Below the pieces are notes generated by a model. The model did no database searches, was not told the DNA's origin, and saw only the letters and a program-made list of their open reading frames with translations. DNA of 64,000 nucleotides from Trichaptum fuscoviolaceum. Taxonomy: Eukaryota > Basidiomycota > Agaricomycetes > Hymenochaetales > Trichaptaceae. Positions 43,223 through 55,300 of the stretch are shown piece by piece. Location of the stretch: contig CAJSYZ010000004.1 in assembly GCA_910574455.1 (NCBI GenBank), forward strand, positions 3,544,599-3,608,598. The letters are read 5' to 3'. A program made the translations under genes and the position numbers. Within the stretch, counting starts at the first letter, position 1; each line of letters begins with the position of its first letter.

Positions 43223-46200
43223 TCACTGTCTATTTTCGTACAAAGATTCGTGCATGTGCATGTCAGCAAATCGGTTAACATAGAATCTATCATAAAAGTC
43301 CAGGGACTTCTCAGGTGTCAATGACTTCGGCGGACATTCATCACCCTTTGGAACCCCAAGGAGGTGAGCCAAACGAAAGATGTCCCCTATACCTATCACC
43401 AATAGCTTCGGAGCCTTGCAGTCACGGTGATAGTGACGTCTGCCACTGGCATTCACACCAGAACAGCATACAACACACAGGCGGTAGAGGTCTCTAACTC
43501 ATATTCCGGCTCGACAATCCACATACTTGTTTTTGGGTCAGGCGAGTCTCCAACACGCTTGAACAATTGGACGAGAGCGCAGTCCTGATGCTCCCCTTTA
43601 GCGGTGAAGGAAAAAAGAAGCATAACCCGGGCAACTCTCATTCCTCTGAAAACCCCTTTTTGCGGGGGCTAACTCGAACAAGGACTGCGTCATGTCTTGC
43701 TTTTCCGCGCCAAGAGGGATTGGACCTGATCACCTCCCTCATTGCTTGTTCTATTGGGATCGATTCGCCACGGTAGGCAAAGAAAGCGGTGGCTGAATGG
43801 AAAATTGAGAAGTCATTGTTCATGTCCAATTCAGCTGTTGGTTCGGCTCTGCCAGAGGAGCCCCTTAAGTTGGAATTGCACTTCTCGTACTTGTTGAATA
43901 AGTATTCTTTAATGAGCTGTCGGAGCTGTCGAAGCTCTGGATGGCCTTTTATCGCCGCAAGCGCGTTGAGCTGTTTCGGGTACACCTTACTGGACTCTGC
44001 AAGTATAACAACAGAGAAGTCAGATGTGCAGCACCAAAAGCACGGGTTACTAAGTAATACTAACGTTGTTTCGAAGCCATTAACATCAAGCTCAAAGGGT
44101 CATTTCTGCCGCCCAAGCGAAGCTGGCATTCTACGCTATGAACCGCACCACACTGGGGCTCATCCACTGAACTTCCGGAATCCTCCAGGTCAGCAATTTC
44201 GATTTGCTCTTGGTTGCCCACAATGTCATCGAAGAAGTCCTCTGTATCATCGGCTGCCCCTGTTGTTTGTACGCCATGATGTTGCATCTGCTCCCTCTGG
44301 GTTGGGGCCTTCTCGGCGTCATCCGTCTTTGACTCTGACATATTTTTCCGCAAAACGTCTTGCAAGGCATTCCACATAGCCTCAGCCAGCGTATCGTCCA
44401 GCAGTCCACGCCTTTTGAAGTCTGCCCTCGACGCAATAAGTTTGCTGAGTCGTTGGTTTGCTGTGATCATCTGTCCCAAAGGATCATTTCTGTTCGAGCG
44501 CCGCCATGTCTCCTTGACCGTGTGAATGTGTTTATTTTCTGTTATAGACGAACACAATCCGCTAGGAGCAGCAAAGAGAGGGATCATTGTTGGATAATGG
44601 ACCATGGCATGTTGTTGTGGCAGTGAAAAATTATCCCGGATGCCCTTTGCTATGAATATTTGCCGATATTGATGATAGTGATCCAGAGAGGCTTTAATTT
44701 GATCAAGATTTGAGGCTGTAATCGTGTACCGACGCACAAGGTAACAGAAGTCCAGAAATGCACTCAATGCATGAATTATATCATCGTGCACAATGCCCAC
44801 AATAGCCGGAAGATACACCTAAGTGGATTGCATCAGATATCAGCAAACCACCGCCTCGAGCGAGATGCAAAGACCACATACTTTCATAAGCGCCTTTGAA
44901 TCATTACCTGTCCATTGCTTGAAGCCTCGACCTTCAGGAAATCTGCGAAGACCAGGAAAAGGAGCAGCAACTCTGATTCTACGTGAAAGTTAGCAATGGT
45001 ATTCACATTAAACGACTTGTAAGGTAATAGTGCCTTTTATCCACAATATCCAGCTCTGTTGTGGTCATGCACTGGCAAATCCACTCAACAAGATGGTCCT
45101 TGAACACGCCTTTGATGATTTGGTGCAGCAGGTCCGGAGATATGAGATCGCATATATCTGCGCGCGGAAAGTCATTGGTGAAAGGCTACAGAACAACATA
45201 CAAGTTGCAGAATACGCATCCAGTGAAGAAGTTGAAGTACGTACCACAATATCCTGGTGGAACCCGTACTCTTTCCGGATTGTTGCTCTATTAATGTTGT
45301 TGCCATCTACTTGATCTATCAATTGTTCGTGCAGCTCTTTTGTTCGGGATTTGAAACAAATTCCAAATTATCTAGGTCCTTGTGAGGTGCTGTGCATCTA
45401 TGCCGCCACAGTAAGTCATTGCCTCAGACTCGGATATGATTTTGGGAAAGGACGGTACTTACTTGCAGCACCATCCAGTGCATATTGCGCATAGACTCAC
45501 CTGTTCCGGATAATCGGCTATATACGAGCCGAGTCCGAGAACCGACCTACGCAAGTGACCATCAGGACACCGGAGAATGGTTAACTCAGTGTTTATGGAC
45601 ATGGCGGTCTTCAGTGAACTCAAGATTTTTGATATAGACGAATGAAAAATTTGATGTCGAAAGCGGCGGAATTCATCTGACTTTTCGTATTGCCGCTCAG
45701 CTGCAAAATGTGTCAGAGCTAATCAAATATTACGGTATGATACACACTCTTTGGTATTGCTAGAAATGCTACAAGCTGGACTGTATTCAATTTCTGTGAC
45801 CGCCGGGCCTTGTTAGATACATTCCCGATGGAGAGATACAACGGATAGTATTCGTTATTTCCAGTTCCGACAGAGACTGTTGTCTTATCGCTCCCTAAGA
45901 TCACCGGAACAAACATAGATCCATGGACTGCTTTATCTTCGGCGTAGATCTTGTTCTAGGTCAAGGATAATCAGCATGTTTCCTGCGAGTTTATGATTCA
46001 TGACCTACAGCCTGTTCCCAAGCAAAATTTCCGGACATGTAATTTCTGAATACTCGTTCTTTGTCATCAGAGTCCTCCTTCGGCTGATACTCGCGAAACG
46101 GGACATAGTCGAATTCGCCTTCCAACGCCGGATTGTCCACCAAATTCCGGATCACTTCCAGAGGATCCCGATACCATACATCATATTCTTTCCTCTTCCA

Positions 46201-47194
46201 TGACTCGGTGTTCTCGTTTGTCGCCTTTTGGCCATTGTCGTCCGTGTAGAAGTTACTAAAGGACTTCCAAGACACATCACCGACTTCCGTAGCGTCAATG
46301 ACGGTGTACAAATTTTGTGCGTCTCCATCAAGTAGCGAACTAGTTATACCTAGATCCGAGTCATTGTCAGGCTCTGTCGTATCCAATTCGGAACATCCGC
46401 CAGATTTTACATTCTCCGCCACCTGAATCAGCTGATAAGCCTTCATGATTCCGAGAATTTTTGTTATGTTCCCAGCAGACATTTGCTCTTCCCGATACAG
46501 AAAATCTGCGAGCTCAAAATCTGCTCTGCACGAATAGGGAAACCAGACATTAGACACAGGTTCGTTTCGCGGAACGGGTGGTTCTTCATTTTCTAAGGAA
46601 ATTCCTGCCGCATCGCATGGCGTGGCTGCACGGTGTCAGGTGTCAGAGTACTGCAGTAAACCGGGGACAATAAACATGGCACGCACCATTCAAGTATCTG
46701 TGATACACCTTCAAGTTATCCTCGCTCTCCTTATAATCTCCAATGTCGGAGTCCAAATCTTCAGAGGATGCGCTACGGCCATCACTTCCGGTGACAGAAT
46801 GATGGGACAGAGAATCAGCTCCGTCTAAATCTTGAAGCAGCTCGTCTCGGCCTATGCTAAGCATCGAGATATCCTGCGTAAGTATAGAGATGTCGTAATC
46901 GTAACTTGAAGAGCCGCAGCCCATTTTATCTTCAAGTTGACCCTCGACCTGGAGTTCGGGGGAGTTCGAGATACTTTTAGGTTCTGGAACTTGTGCGGGT
47001 CGAATGGGTGATGAATCATAACCATAAGCAGCAGGTCCTGATGCAAATGATGATGGATGAGCTGAGTATTCATGTCTTGTTCTTGCGGATTGATTCTTAA
47101 ACCTTCTGTCGCAGTCGGAGAAGGTACATCGAATGGATGGGGGGAAGAAATCAGTAAAATGAACGGGTTTGGGCTTTCGCCGTGTTACCGGCAT
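43223..47194 (-). CDS. Plavaka-type transposase (CACTA-like superfamily)
   Basis: Multi-exon gene with coding blocks at about 47194-46650, 46557-46000, 45910-45725, 45640-45490, 45322-45065, 44818-44060, 43985-43640, 43620-43455 and 43450-43223. The N-terminus has a C2H2 zinc finger (CTFSDCDRRF...RHEYSAH). It is followed by signatures of Plavaka transposases: FELADFLYREEQMSAGNI, WYRDPLEVIRNLVDNPALEG, MFVPVILGSDKTTVSVGTGN (candidate catalytic Asp), ILRCPDGHLRRSVLGLGSYI, then HTVKETWRRSNRNDPLGQMI and ITANQRLSKLIASR. It ends in DFYDRFYVNRFADMHMHESL. These DDE transposases are widespread in basidiomycetes. No stop disrupts the recognised blocks, so it may be intact; exon borders need transcript support. 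The terminal repeats were not identified. Confidence 0.85.
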
Positions 47195-47601
47195 CGACTT
47201 GGATGCAACCTATAGTAGTACCTATTAGCAACTTGAAGTCGACTTTTGACTTACTTCGACTTTTGACTTACTAAGTTAGAACATGAATCCCCAGCCTCAG
47301 GCTGAAGCTGTCAACTTGAACTTGAAGTAGCACTGGCAGCGAATCGAGTTCGCCAAGGTGGACTCGCGTAGTAGGAGCTAGTAGTAGTCCACCAGTACCA
47401 ACTAATAATCTTATAGATATGCGATAATTATCGCAACCCGTTTCTGAAGTTACCGCGATAACTTCGGCAGGCTTTCGGCAGCTCGTTCTGCCTTTCAGCT
47501 CTGCCTGGGCCGTGCGTGCCGACGCAGCCTTGTCAGGGCTTCGCCCGGCAGGACAGCAGGGCCTCGTACTCATTTGAAATATAGATTATATTCTAATTTA
47601 G

Positions 47602-47627
47602 AGTGCCTGGACTACGGTCCAGGCACT
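47602..47627. repeat. Perfect hairpin near the left end of the TIR element
   Basis: Arms AGTGCCTGGAC and GTCCAGGCACT (11 bp each) surround a TACG loop. It lies about 200 bp inside the left terminus and is mirrored by a strong hairpin inside the right terminus. Confidence 0.85.
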
Positions 47628-47892
47628 ATCTACCATTTCAAATACATACTTTAAATACAATGAAGCACGCGCTAGGGCGGTGCGCGCGGCGGCCTTGTGC
47701 GCGCGCGCACGCGGCGGGGAATAGCGCGCCCCGTTCTGGCACCCACCAGGGGTGCGGTCGTGCGCAACCGTGGCACGTCAGGCCCGCTATCCTCTGGCCG
47801 GCCCCAGGCACAAAGAAACAGCCATATGAGCGCACCGCAGGTGAGGAGAAGCGCGGCGCGCGGGCCGTTGCTTCTCCCTCCCAAAAGCGCTG

Positions 47893-48195
47893 CGGCTGTT
47901 TGTCCCTGCGGGCGATCGGTTCGAAGTCGACGACCTTCACGTCCTCGGCACGGATGCTCAGCTCGATTTCGTTTGCGGTGAGGTTGAGGTTGAGGAAGAT
48001 GGTCTGCTTGCGGAGGATCTGCTTGAGGATAGGCCGACTTAGTTCGGTGAATCGAAGTTGGTTAGTAGGCTCACCAGCCCCAGCCGCGGTCTTCGTCGCC
48101 GTCGAGTGGGTACGAGGATGTGTGCGGAAGGAAGGCGAAGGGGTGATGAGTCTAAGAAAAGGGAAGAGAATGTAGAGCTCGAAAGCGTCTATCAC
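47893..48195 (-). pseudogene. Unidentified captured coding fragment
   Basis: Within a longer minus-strand frame, the segment RFTELSRPILKQILRKQTIF ... NLTANEIELSIRAEDVKVVD reads like a conserved eukaryotic protein. The sequence after DFEPIARRDKQ becomes low-complexity Arg/Ala/Pro. I cannot name the source. Its position beside the HSP70 tail inside a TIR element suggests a captured exon. Confidence 0.4.
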
Positions 48196-48289
48196 GCACA
48201 GCTCACCGGATTACGGCGTAACTGCAAGGAAATAATTGTCACTGTCAGTCAAATCTGACGCACCAGATAACATACCGCACGCACCTGAG

Positions 48290-48494
48290 TAGAATTCTGC
48301 ATGATGGGGTTCACGACGCCCTTGAGAGTCTTCTGCCTCTCCCAATACGCCTGCTTCGATGCTTCATGCGAGGCGTCGAGCCATGAGATCGTCTCGTTGA
48401 CTGCAATGCCTAGCTTGGACTTGTCATCGGGCTTGAAACTGTAGCTTCTCGTCGTTCAAAGAGTTGCGGAGGTCGTAGGAGTATGACTCGAGGT
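48290..48494 (-). pseudogene. HSP70 C-terminal fragment
   Basis: The minus strand reads LESYSYDLRNSLNDEKLQ, then after a one-base frame change FKPDDKSKLGIAVNETISWL, DASHEASKQAYWERQKTLKG and VVNPIMQ. These are the helical lid segments of cytosolic HSP70 in the right order. The ATPase domain, the substrate-binding domain and the EEVD tail are absent. It is a ~65-residue decayed piece carried by the TIR element. Confidence 0.85.
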
Positions 48495-48699
48495 CTGGAA
48501 AGCTGCGCTTGCGAGCGCATCTGAACAGCTCACGCCCGATAGGCGAAGAGGCTGCGGAAGCAGAGGCAAGACGGCGTTTGCGCGCAGCAAACGCCTTCTT
48601 GCCCGTCGTCCATAGACTGCGCTTGAAGAACAAAGAAGAACTTGAAAGAGAGAAAGACGACGACGACGTTCGTGCGTGCAGATTGCGCGCCACGACCCT

Positions 48700-49834
48700 G
48701 AGAATCGCGTGAAATTACCATATATGGTATGTCTCAGACTTTTTTTCTCCTTCAAACATATGAATAACATGCACTCTGAATTTTAGATAAACACTTTGAG
48801 CTCAGGCACAATTTTGTATTATCTTGATTGTATGCTAATGTATGTAAACAAAAAACAAGAAGGCTACAATGGGAGCTACAAAAGGTGAAAAGTAGTGACT
48901 ACACTAGAAATGCATGATTCATGCATATTTGTTCCGATTCTTTGATTTTTCTTATACTTCCCATTGCTCGGATCACTTCAGCAATTTACTGTCTTACTTT
49001 ATGTGCCTTTTTAACGCTCTCACAAATGTTTCATATTTAACAGCGTCCTTTAAGAGGCTATAAAAATCAGATAATCCCCAAAAGTGGCCATTTTGTGCAC
49101 TTTTGGGTCAAATTTCAACATTCGCAGCTAATTACACTATATTAATGCCGAGCAAAAAATAAATCTATGCTACATAGCTATACTACACATGCTAATAAAG
49201 CATAATCAGTCGTTAGAATAAAAGTTATAAGAAAAACACTTGTGAAGTACACAAATGTATCCGAAAGTCGAACACATGTGTACAAGTTTCACTCGAAGTG
49301 GTGTATTCAAAACACCACTTTCGAGTTCAACCACTTCCACTCTACATATCACCAAAGTTCTTTTTGAGACTTCTATATAGTGTAAAGGGAATCTATTCTG
49401 CAAATAATGGAAGTATCAGTTACACTAAAAAATATACAAATGAATAAATACTGCTGGAACAGCACTTGTTATCACTGTTTTGCTTGTTACACAACAACAA
49501 AGTACCTAAATGCTATTAAAATAAATATGATAATTTAATTTACATTTGTCTCTCTTGCATCGTATAGTGTGCCTGAGATTTTCTCGAGTTTGTGTTTTAA
49601 TATTGAGAGAAAACAATGTCCGGCGATGCCTCGGACAAATGGTCCGGGAATCGCCGGGCACGACCTCGAGGAGACAAATGTGTCGAAGGACAACTTCGAC
49701 AACATATTTAAATGAAATAATTCGCTCCTTGCACACAGTTTCTCTATGTTTCGAGTGTATATATATTAAATATTGTATTAAGGTAATAATATACATAATT
49801 TAGATACAAGAGAAAGAGAACAAACATACTAGGT
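48700..49834. other. AT-rich spacer inside the TIR element
   Basis: This stretch is clearly more AT-rich than the GC-rich 47640-48690 segment beside it. No gene recognised; open frames are short and made of low-complexity residues. The abrupt composition change suggests the element is a composite. Confidence 0.6.
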
Positions 49835-50640
49835 TTAACCTCTCGTTCTCGTCATGTAACATTTGCGTGAAGCTTGCGTTGTCCTCAGACGTGTACCAAG
49901 CTTGAGAATCATCAAGGCTGATGTTCGTCGGGTCATACCGAGCAGGCTTCTGGGGTCTCTCGCTGCTAGGACCGGTGGTGGGGTGCAGAGGTGTATCTGA
50001 AGGGCCTGCGGACGAAGGTGGCCGTAGCGTGGTTGCTGTGGCTGGTATCTCACAGTAGCTGGTGTTGTAATCACTTGCAATCGCCTGACAGACGCATTAA
50101 TAAGGTTTGGATCCTCTGAATGTCGCGCATCAAGGTATTAGTTGCGTCAAGGCAGACCAGGGAAGGGAAGAAATCTCTTGCAATAATGTGACAGAGCCGC
50201 CAGTAGCTGGTGTTGCAATCGCTAGCGATTGCCCGATAACCGCCTTGATAAGGTTTGGATACTCGGACCGCGGAGCATCAAAGTAGTTGTTGGTTGTGTC
50301 GAGGTGGACAAGGAAGGGAAGAAACCTCTTGCAATAATGTGTGATAGAGCCTCTGTACGACTGTTGACCAGGTTTTCGCTGACGGCGCTGCAATTGTTGC
50401 GGTTGTTGTCCTCAGAGTTTGGGAGAGCGGGGGAACGACGGGAATGGACTGCGACCGGCTGTTGTTAGCGTCCTCGTAATGAAGATGAGGGAGAAGGTTC
50501 GCGCCGCATGCTTGCTTGCGCTGCACCTATAAGAAAGATTAGCATTGAACGGCAAGAAGTGCAGGATTCGGAGTGACGCACCTGGCCCATTTACGGCCTT
50601 CTTACTCCTCTGCGGCCAGCATACTTGCATTGCGAAAACT
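49835..50640 (-). CDS. Possible small gene with internal exon duplication (uncertain)
   Basis: On the minus strand a start at about 50630 (MQVCWPQRSKKAVNGP) can splice to VQRKQACGANLLPHLHYEDA and onward through segments rich in Thr, Pro and Leu. Two ~147-bp direct repeats (about 50052-50198 and 50199-50345) share TGCAATCGC, ATAAGGTTTGGAT and GGGAAGGGAAGAAA(T/C)CTCTTGCAA and would encode duplicated peptide segments. No family recognised. It could equally be non-coding filler of the TIR element. Confidence 0.3.
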
Positions 50641-50929
50641 CCGAAACGATTTGAAGAAGAAGAAAGAAGAATAATGAGAGTGGAAAGGGAGAAAACGACG
50701 TACTCGTCGTGAAAGTGGGAGAAAAGGACAAGGACGACGCGCGCGCGCGCGCGCCACCATACTAGTAAGCGCCGGCGCTTACCTTCGCGCAGTGTCGCAA
50801 CATTAATTGTAATTTAACGGCGACGTCATATTGCAAATAAAAAAGATTAACCTATAGTACTAGCTAGAAGCTATTTGATATCAAATTATGAGGGGCTAGG
50901 CCCCGGTAGCGAAATTATCGCGTTGCAAA

Positions 50930-50985
50930 CGCGTCAGTGATCAAAACCAGGCTGTATTACCGAATCCAGCCTGGTCCCTGACGCG
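50930..50985. repeat. Two-tier hairpin near the right end of the TIR element
   Basis: Outer arms CGCGTCAG (50930-50937) and CTGACGCG (50978-50985) enclose inner arms ACCAGGCTG (50946-50954) and CAGCCTGGT (50967-50975) with a 12-nt loop. All arms are perfect. The structure lies about 150 bp inside the right terminus. Confidence 0.85.
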
Positions 50986-51129
50986 GGATGCATGCCGTGA
51001 GGTGCCGTGAGGCGGCACCCCGGCATTAAGCAGCCGCACAGGCCAAAAAAGCTATGGTCCCGTTACCGCGATAACTTTAGAAACGGGTTGCAATAATTAT
51101 CGCGGATCTATAAGATTATTAGTTGGTAC

Positions 51130-52318
51130 GGCTCAGTAGTCTACCTGGCAGATTTGCTAGTAGTACGGTAGAAGGCTGCGGCTGAGTGCCTTGACTCACT
51201 GACTGCCAGTTCCAGTGTCAGGCTTGCCGTCTCGGTCGCCGGAATCCGAGTCGGAGTGCAACTTCAAGTTGAAGCCTGCCAGTGCCAGTCTGAGTGAGCC
51301 TGAGTGCCAGTGCCAGCGCCAGTGCCAGGTACCGCCGTGACTCAGGCTCGCTCACTGGCACTCCGAGTCACTGCCAGTGGCAGGCTGGTGTCAGGCTTGG
51401 ACCCGATGCATGCCTTGTGGTGTCTTGTCTATCGTAAACAAATGAGATCATGCCTATCGAGACATGATGTCCTGCGAGATCGAATCTAAGAGCAAAGCAA
51501 AGAGAACAGAGACGAGAGACGAGAGGCGAGTATAACCAGGATCCGGGGCTTCCGGCATCCGACAAAGGTGACCGACGACGAGGGGACTTCGGGGTGCTCC
51601 CGCGCAAGGCTCGAGACGTCCGGGTCAAACACAAAAGATAGTCTAGAGCACTAGACAACAAGCAAGCTAGATTTGGAGACAAGACGAAGGCATGGTGGAT
51701 CTCGAAAGCCTGGCCACTAGCTAGGCCCAAAGACTTATGATATTCGAGTCCAGGTATCTATGTACAAATGCTATGGGTTTATATAGAGAAAGGACAGAGA
51801 TACCGGGATTCCGGAAGCGTGGGAAAATCGGGGATGCGGGCAATGCGGTAGGCAATGAGGCCTCAAACATGTAAGACTAAGACAGGAATTGGAAAGGAAT
51901 AACAAAGGAGTGACAGGACATGTGTAGGGGCATTGGTAAATCGGAGTAATGAAGGAGGAATGAGGGAAACAGGTGGGGAACATGAGGAAAGACAAGAGGA
52001 TGAGGGGAAAGGGACTTCGGAAAAGTCCATAAGGTAAGAACCCGGGATAAATCCCGAAAGGGAGAGATCCAAAGGGAATGCCCCGGAATATTTCCCGAGG
52101 GCAAGATATCCCGGCGGGATTCAGGGAAATCCCCGGGATGCGCCCCAAAGGGGAAGAGGGATATGTCATGTCGTGACAGCTGGCAGTGGGCGTAAATTTT
52201 CCTTGAATAGGCGCCCTCATCTTCAACTTGAACTTTAACTTGCACCTTTGACTCTGAGTCGACTCACCATTGATATTCATAGCACCTGCCAGTGTGCCCC
52301 TATTACTACTGCACAGGA
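51130..52318. other. Motif-rich flank, no gene
   Basis: 51130-51400 is a dense array of CCAGTG/CACTGG, CTGAGTG and TCCGAGTC words. 51480-52200 contains purine-rich sequence and no recognisable gene. The words reappear just before the next start codon (TTCAACTTGAAC near 52222). Confidence 0.55.
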
Positions 52319-55300
52319 ATGTTAACTCAAAGACAGACGCGGGCTAAGAATAGCGATCAGCATCCGGGAGCGGTAGTCAATAAGCTGCGAACACGTCGAA
52401 CGAAAGAGGAGATATTGAGGGAGAAGGAAGGGAAGGAGAGAAGGAGAGAAGAACAGGCATCAAAGCGTGATGAGGCATTGAGGGAGAAGGAGGAGAAGGA
52501 AAAACAGAAGGAAGAACGGGCAGCTCTGCGCGAAGCTGCGGCACAGCAAGCCGCGTATGCGAGAGAGAAGAGAAAACTCATCGCGGAACAGAAACGGGCA
52601 GCGAAAGAACAAGAGGCATCTGAGAAGGTACGCAAGAAAAGAACTGCAGCAGAGCAACAGGAAACAGCCATACTGGAGACGATGGAGCTTGAGAACAATT
52701 TGTCAAAGGCTCTTGACATTCGCACCCATATGGGCTCAACTGCACCTAAGCTGGCTGGCACTGGCAAACGAGGGCGAAACAAGTCGAAAGGCGTCCCTGA
52801 AACTAGTGAGTCCTTATCTTCAAGTCAGCGACAGTCGAGTTATGAGATATGGGCATAACAGGTTCAACGAACGATGAAAAAGACAGCTCTTGTGCAGCTG
52901 AAGACGGCGAACATTTAAAGATTCGTAAGTTGTTTGCCTTTATGACTTTAGACTCCAAGGGTGACCACTTTAACTCACATTATGATGCAGCTAACTCCGA
53001 TGCGCCCAACAGAGCGCGCGCAAAGAAAGTTAGGAAAAAGGATACCAGAGGTGCACTTCCTTTCCGTACTCGCGTGCAGGGTGCAAAGGGTTCAAATAGT
53101 GCCATAAGTGGCACCGGATATCATAGTACGCTTGCAGGACAAAACAGCAGTCTTTCTGGTGAGGATACAGACATGATAGAGTCGCCCAATACGTCAAAGC
53201 AGAACAATAGGACAAAGCGACCTGTTAGGGCACTTCGCAACACAGATGGATCCACATTCTTCGGCGGAGAGGGCAGAAACCCTGAGGTCGCAGGGACAGA
53301 GGAGATCGACTTGTGAGTTTTAAGTCGTACTACTACTCAACCGTTGGCATCATAGTACGAAAGATCAATTTCAAACAAATTCAAGTTGATAGTAAGTGTG
53401 AAGCTTGATTTAGACTCAGCTACTTGAAGCTTATCCGACATTGTACTACAGATTAGTATTACTACTACTAACTTGAGCCTGAGTGCGCCTGGCGACACCG
53501 TGCCAGTGACCGGCTTGACCGGCGCGCGGCGGTGCCACACTCAGGTTGGCACTTAACTGTGACCCCGAGATGCCACCCGGGTTGGCAAGTTGCAGCTTCT
53601 TCACTTATAATGCTCACATTCTTATCTTTATTACAAGTTGTGAGCCTGGCTGACACAAGGAAAAACTAGGCTCCCCGTCTCGGCGCAAGACGATGCGAAC
53701 TTTAGTCCTTGGGAGGATGAAGGAGTGACAGTAACCCTCACGAGTTTCCAAGGTGTAAAGAATAGCTCAGCTAGCGAACGACAGACGGCACATCTCGTTG
53801 ACTCCGACACTGATATTGTGAGTTGGATGGAGCATTAATTAGACTGGCAGAGGAAATCTTAATATTTTGATTGTGCGTTTAATTAGGACGTGAGTAGACT
53901 GACAATACCGACCCAAGCCAATGTAAGTGCCGCTTATACTTCAAAGAAATCGTTTGATTCACAATAACTATACGTCGGTGGAGTCTCATGCACAACGATG
54001 GCTATCTAACAATTTTTCTGTATCGTAACAGGATGGAGCTAGCAGCAAATTGAAGAAAAGGAAGCTATCCCGCGACACTCTCTCCGAGTTGCAGGCTCAT
54101 ATAACACTGGTAAGCGGCTTCATAATCTCCTGTTTCGTTCAAGCTACTTATTTTTCTTTCTTTATGCACTGGAGAAGAAGAATATCAAGGGACAATCGGG
54201 CATTCAGGTGAGTTCTACACAACAAAGCATGGACTTGGTGCCATACTTTGTTGTGGCCTCCGGCATCGAATATACTTCCTTCATTACTTACCAAATTGTA
54301 CTCTGAATAGGGCGCGAGCATGACGAACATCGTCAACTCCCAACTCAATGTATTGGTAAGTTTATTCTGCTTTTAATCCTCACCCGTATACTCATCTATT
54401 TTCCCGTCAGGACGGTATTTCTGTTGAGGGTCATAGGGGGCAGTCTCCAGCATCGCATCTACAGATACAGGTATGTGTAGGCATCAACACTCATTAGGAT
54501 TACTTTTGGTGCCCCTTTCTTTGGCAAGTATCTGGATGTCCACTAAACCTTGTTTATGTGTAGGACAGCATGATTGTGAATAATAAGAAGAGGAAGTCGC
54601 CGCCTGACTCAAACTCACATATCGATGTGGTAATTCGTACTCTTCCACCCAATTTCAAAAGCACTTCCTTACTATCTAAAACAGGCTAGCATGAACGTGT
54701 ATATGAAGAAGCCTCCATCCCAGGCTGCCTCAACAGTTAGTGTCAATCACATCTAATTTCCATTTCATATTTGTTTTCTGATCAAGCGACAAGGACTTAA
54801 ATACTGCTAAGGAGAGTGAACCGCAAGACAGTCATTCTCAGGCTGATATACTGGTATTTAATTCTCTTCGAGCTTCCCTTGGTAAGAACTCCTCTAATTG
54901 CTACAGATGAAATCTACTACCTCTGTTCGCAATCTGAAGAGGTCACTGGCGGTTCATGCACATCATATTGCAAGTGTGAGCTAATTGCTGCAATTGATTC
55001 GGTACTTATTCTCAGTTCTTCTGACAGGCAAGTGGTCGTGAGGCGTCGCCAACACCACAAGCACAATCACCTGCGATGACGACAGTATCCTTCAGTCCCA
55101 AACCCGAAGTGCTCGCAACCAAGGCTCATCTTGGTCATCGCAAAGTCTCTCGGACTACTAGCTCTGTGCGTTGATCCATTCATGTTTGTGACATGCATCC
55201 ACTAACTTGCTTACATGCAGACATCTGTAGGACTTGAGGATAAGGATAGAAATAGTAAAGGAAGGGAGGGATCCCGCGCTCTCGGCAAAAAAAGGGCAAC

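Larger units (their letters stand above)
47395..51129. mobile_element. 3.7-kb terminal-inverted-repeat element with captured gene fragments
   Basis: 47395-47463 and the reverse complement of 51063-51129 align over about 67 bp with roughly six mismatches. Both start GTACCAACTAATAATCTTAT and include GCAACCCGTTTCT. The outermost GTAC is itself a palindrome, so it may be the target duplication (GTAC, or TA inside it). No transposase is encoded. The interior holds an HSP70 tail fragment, an unidentified coding fragment, an AT-rich spacer and a duplicated segment. This is the structure of a non-autonomous Pack-type element. The superfamily is unassigned. Confidence 0.8.

Noticed and set aside
47638..48195. 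A complete 185-residue gene
   Set aside because: Only the first part looks protein-like; the rest is low-complexity Arg/Ala/Pro from GC-rich sequence, so I list only a fragment.
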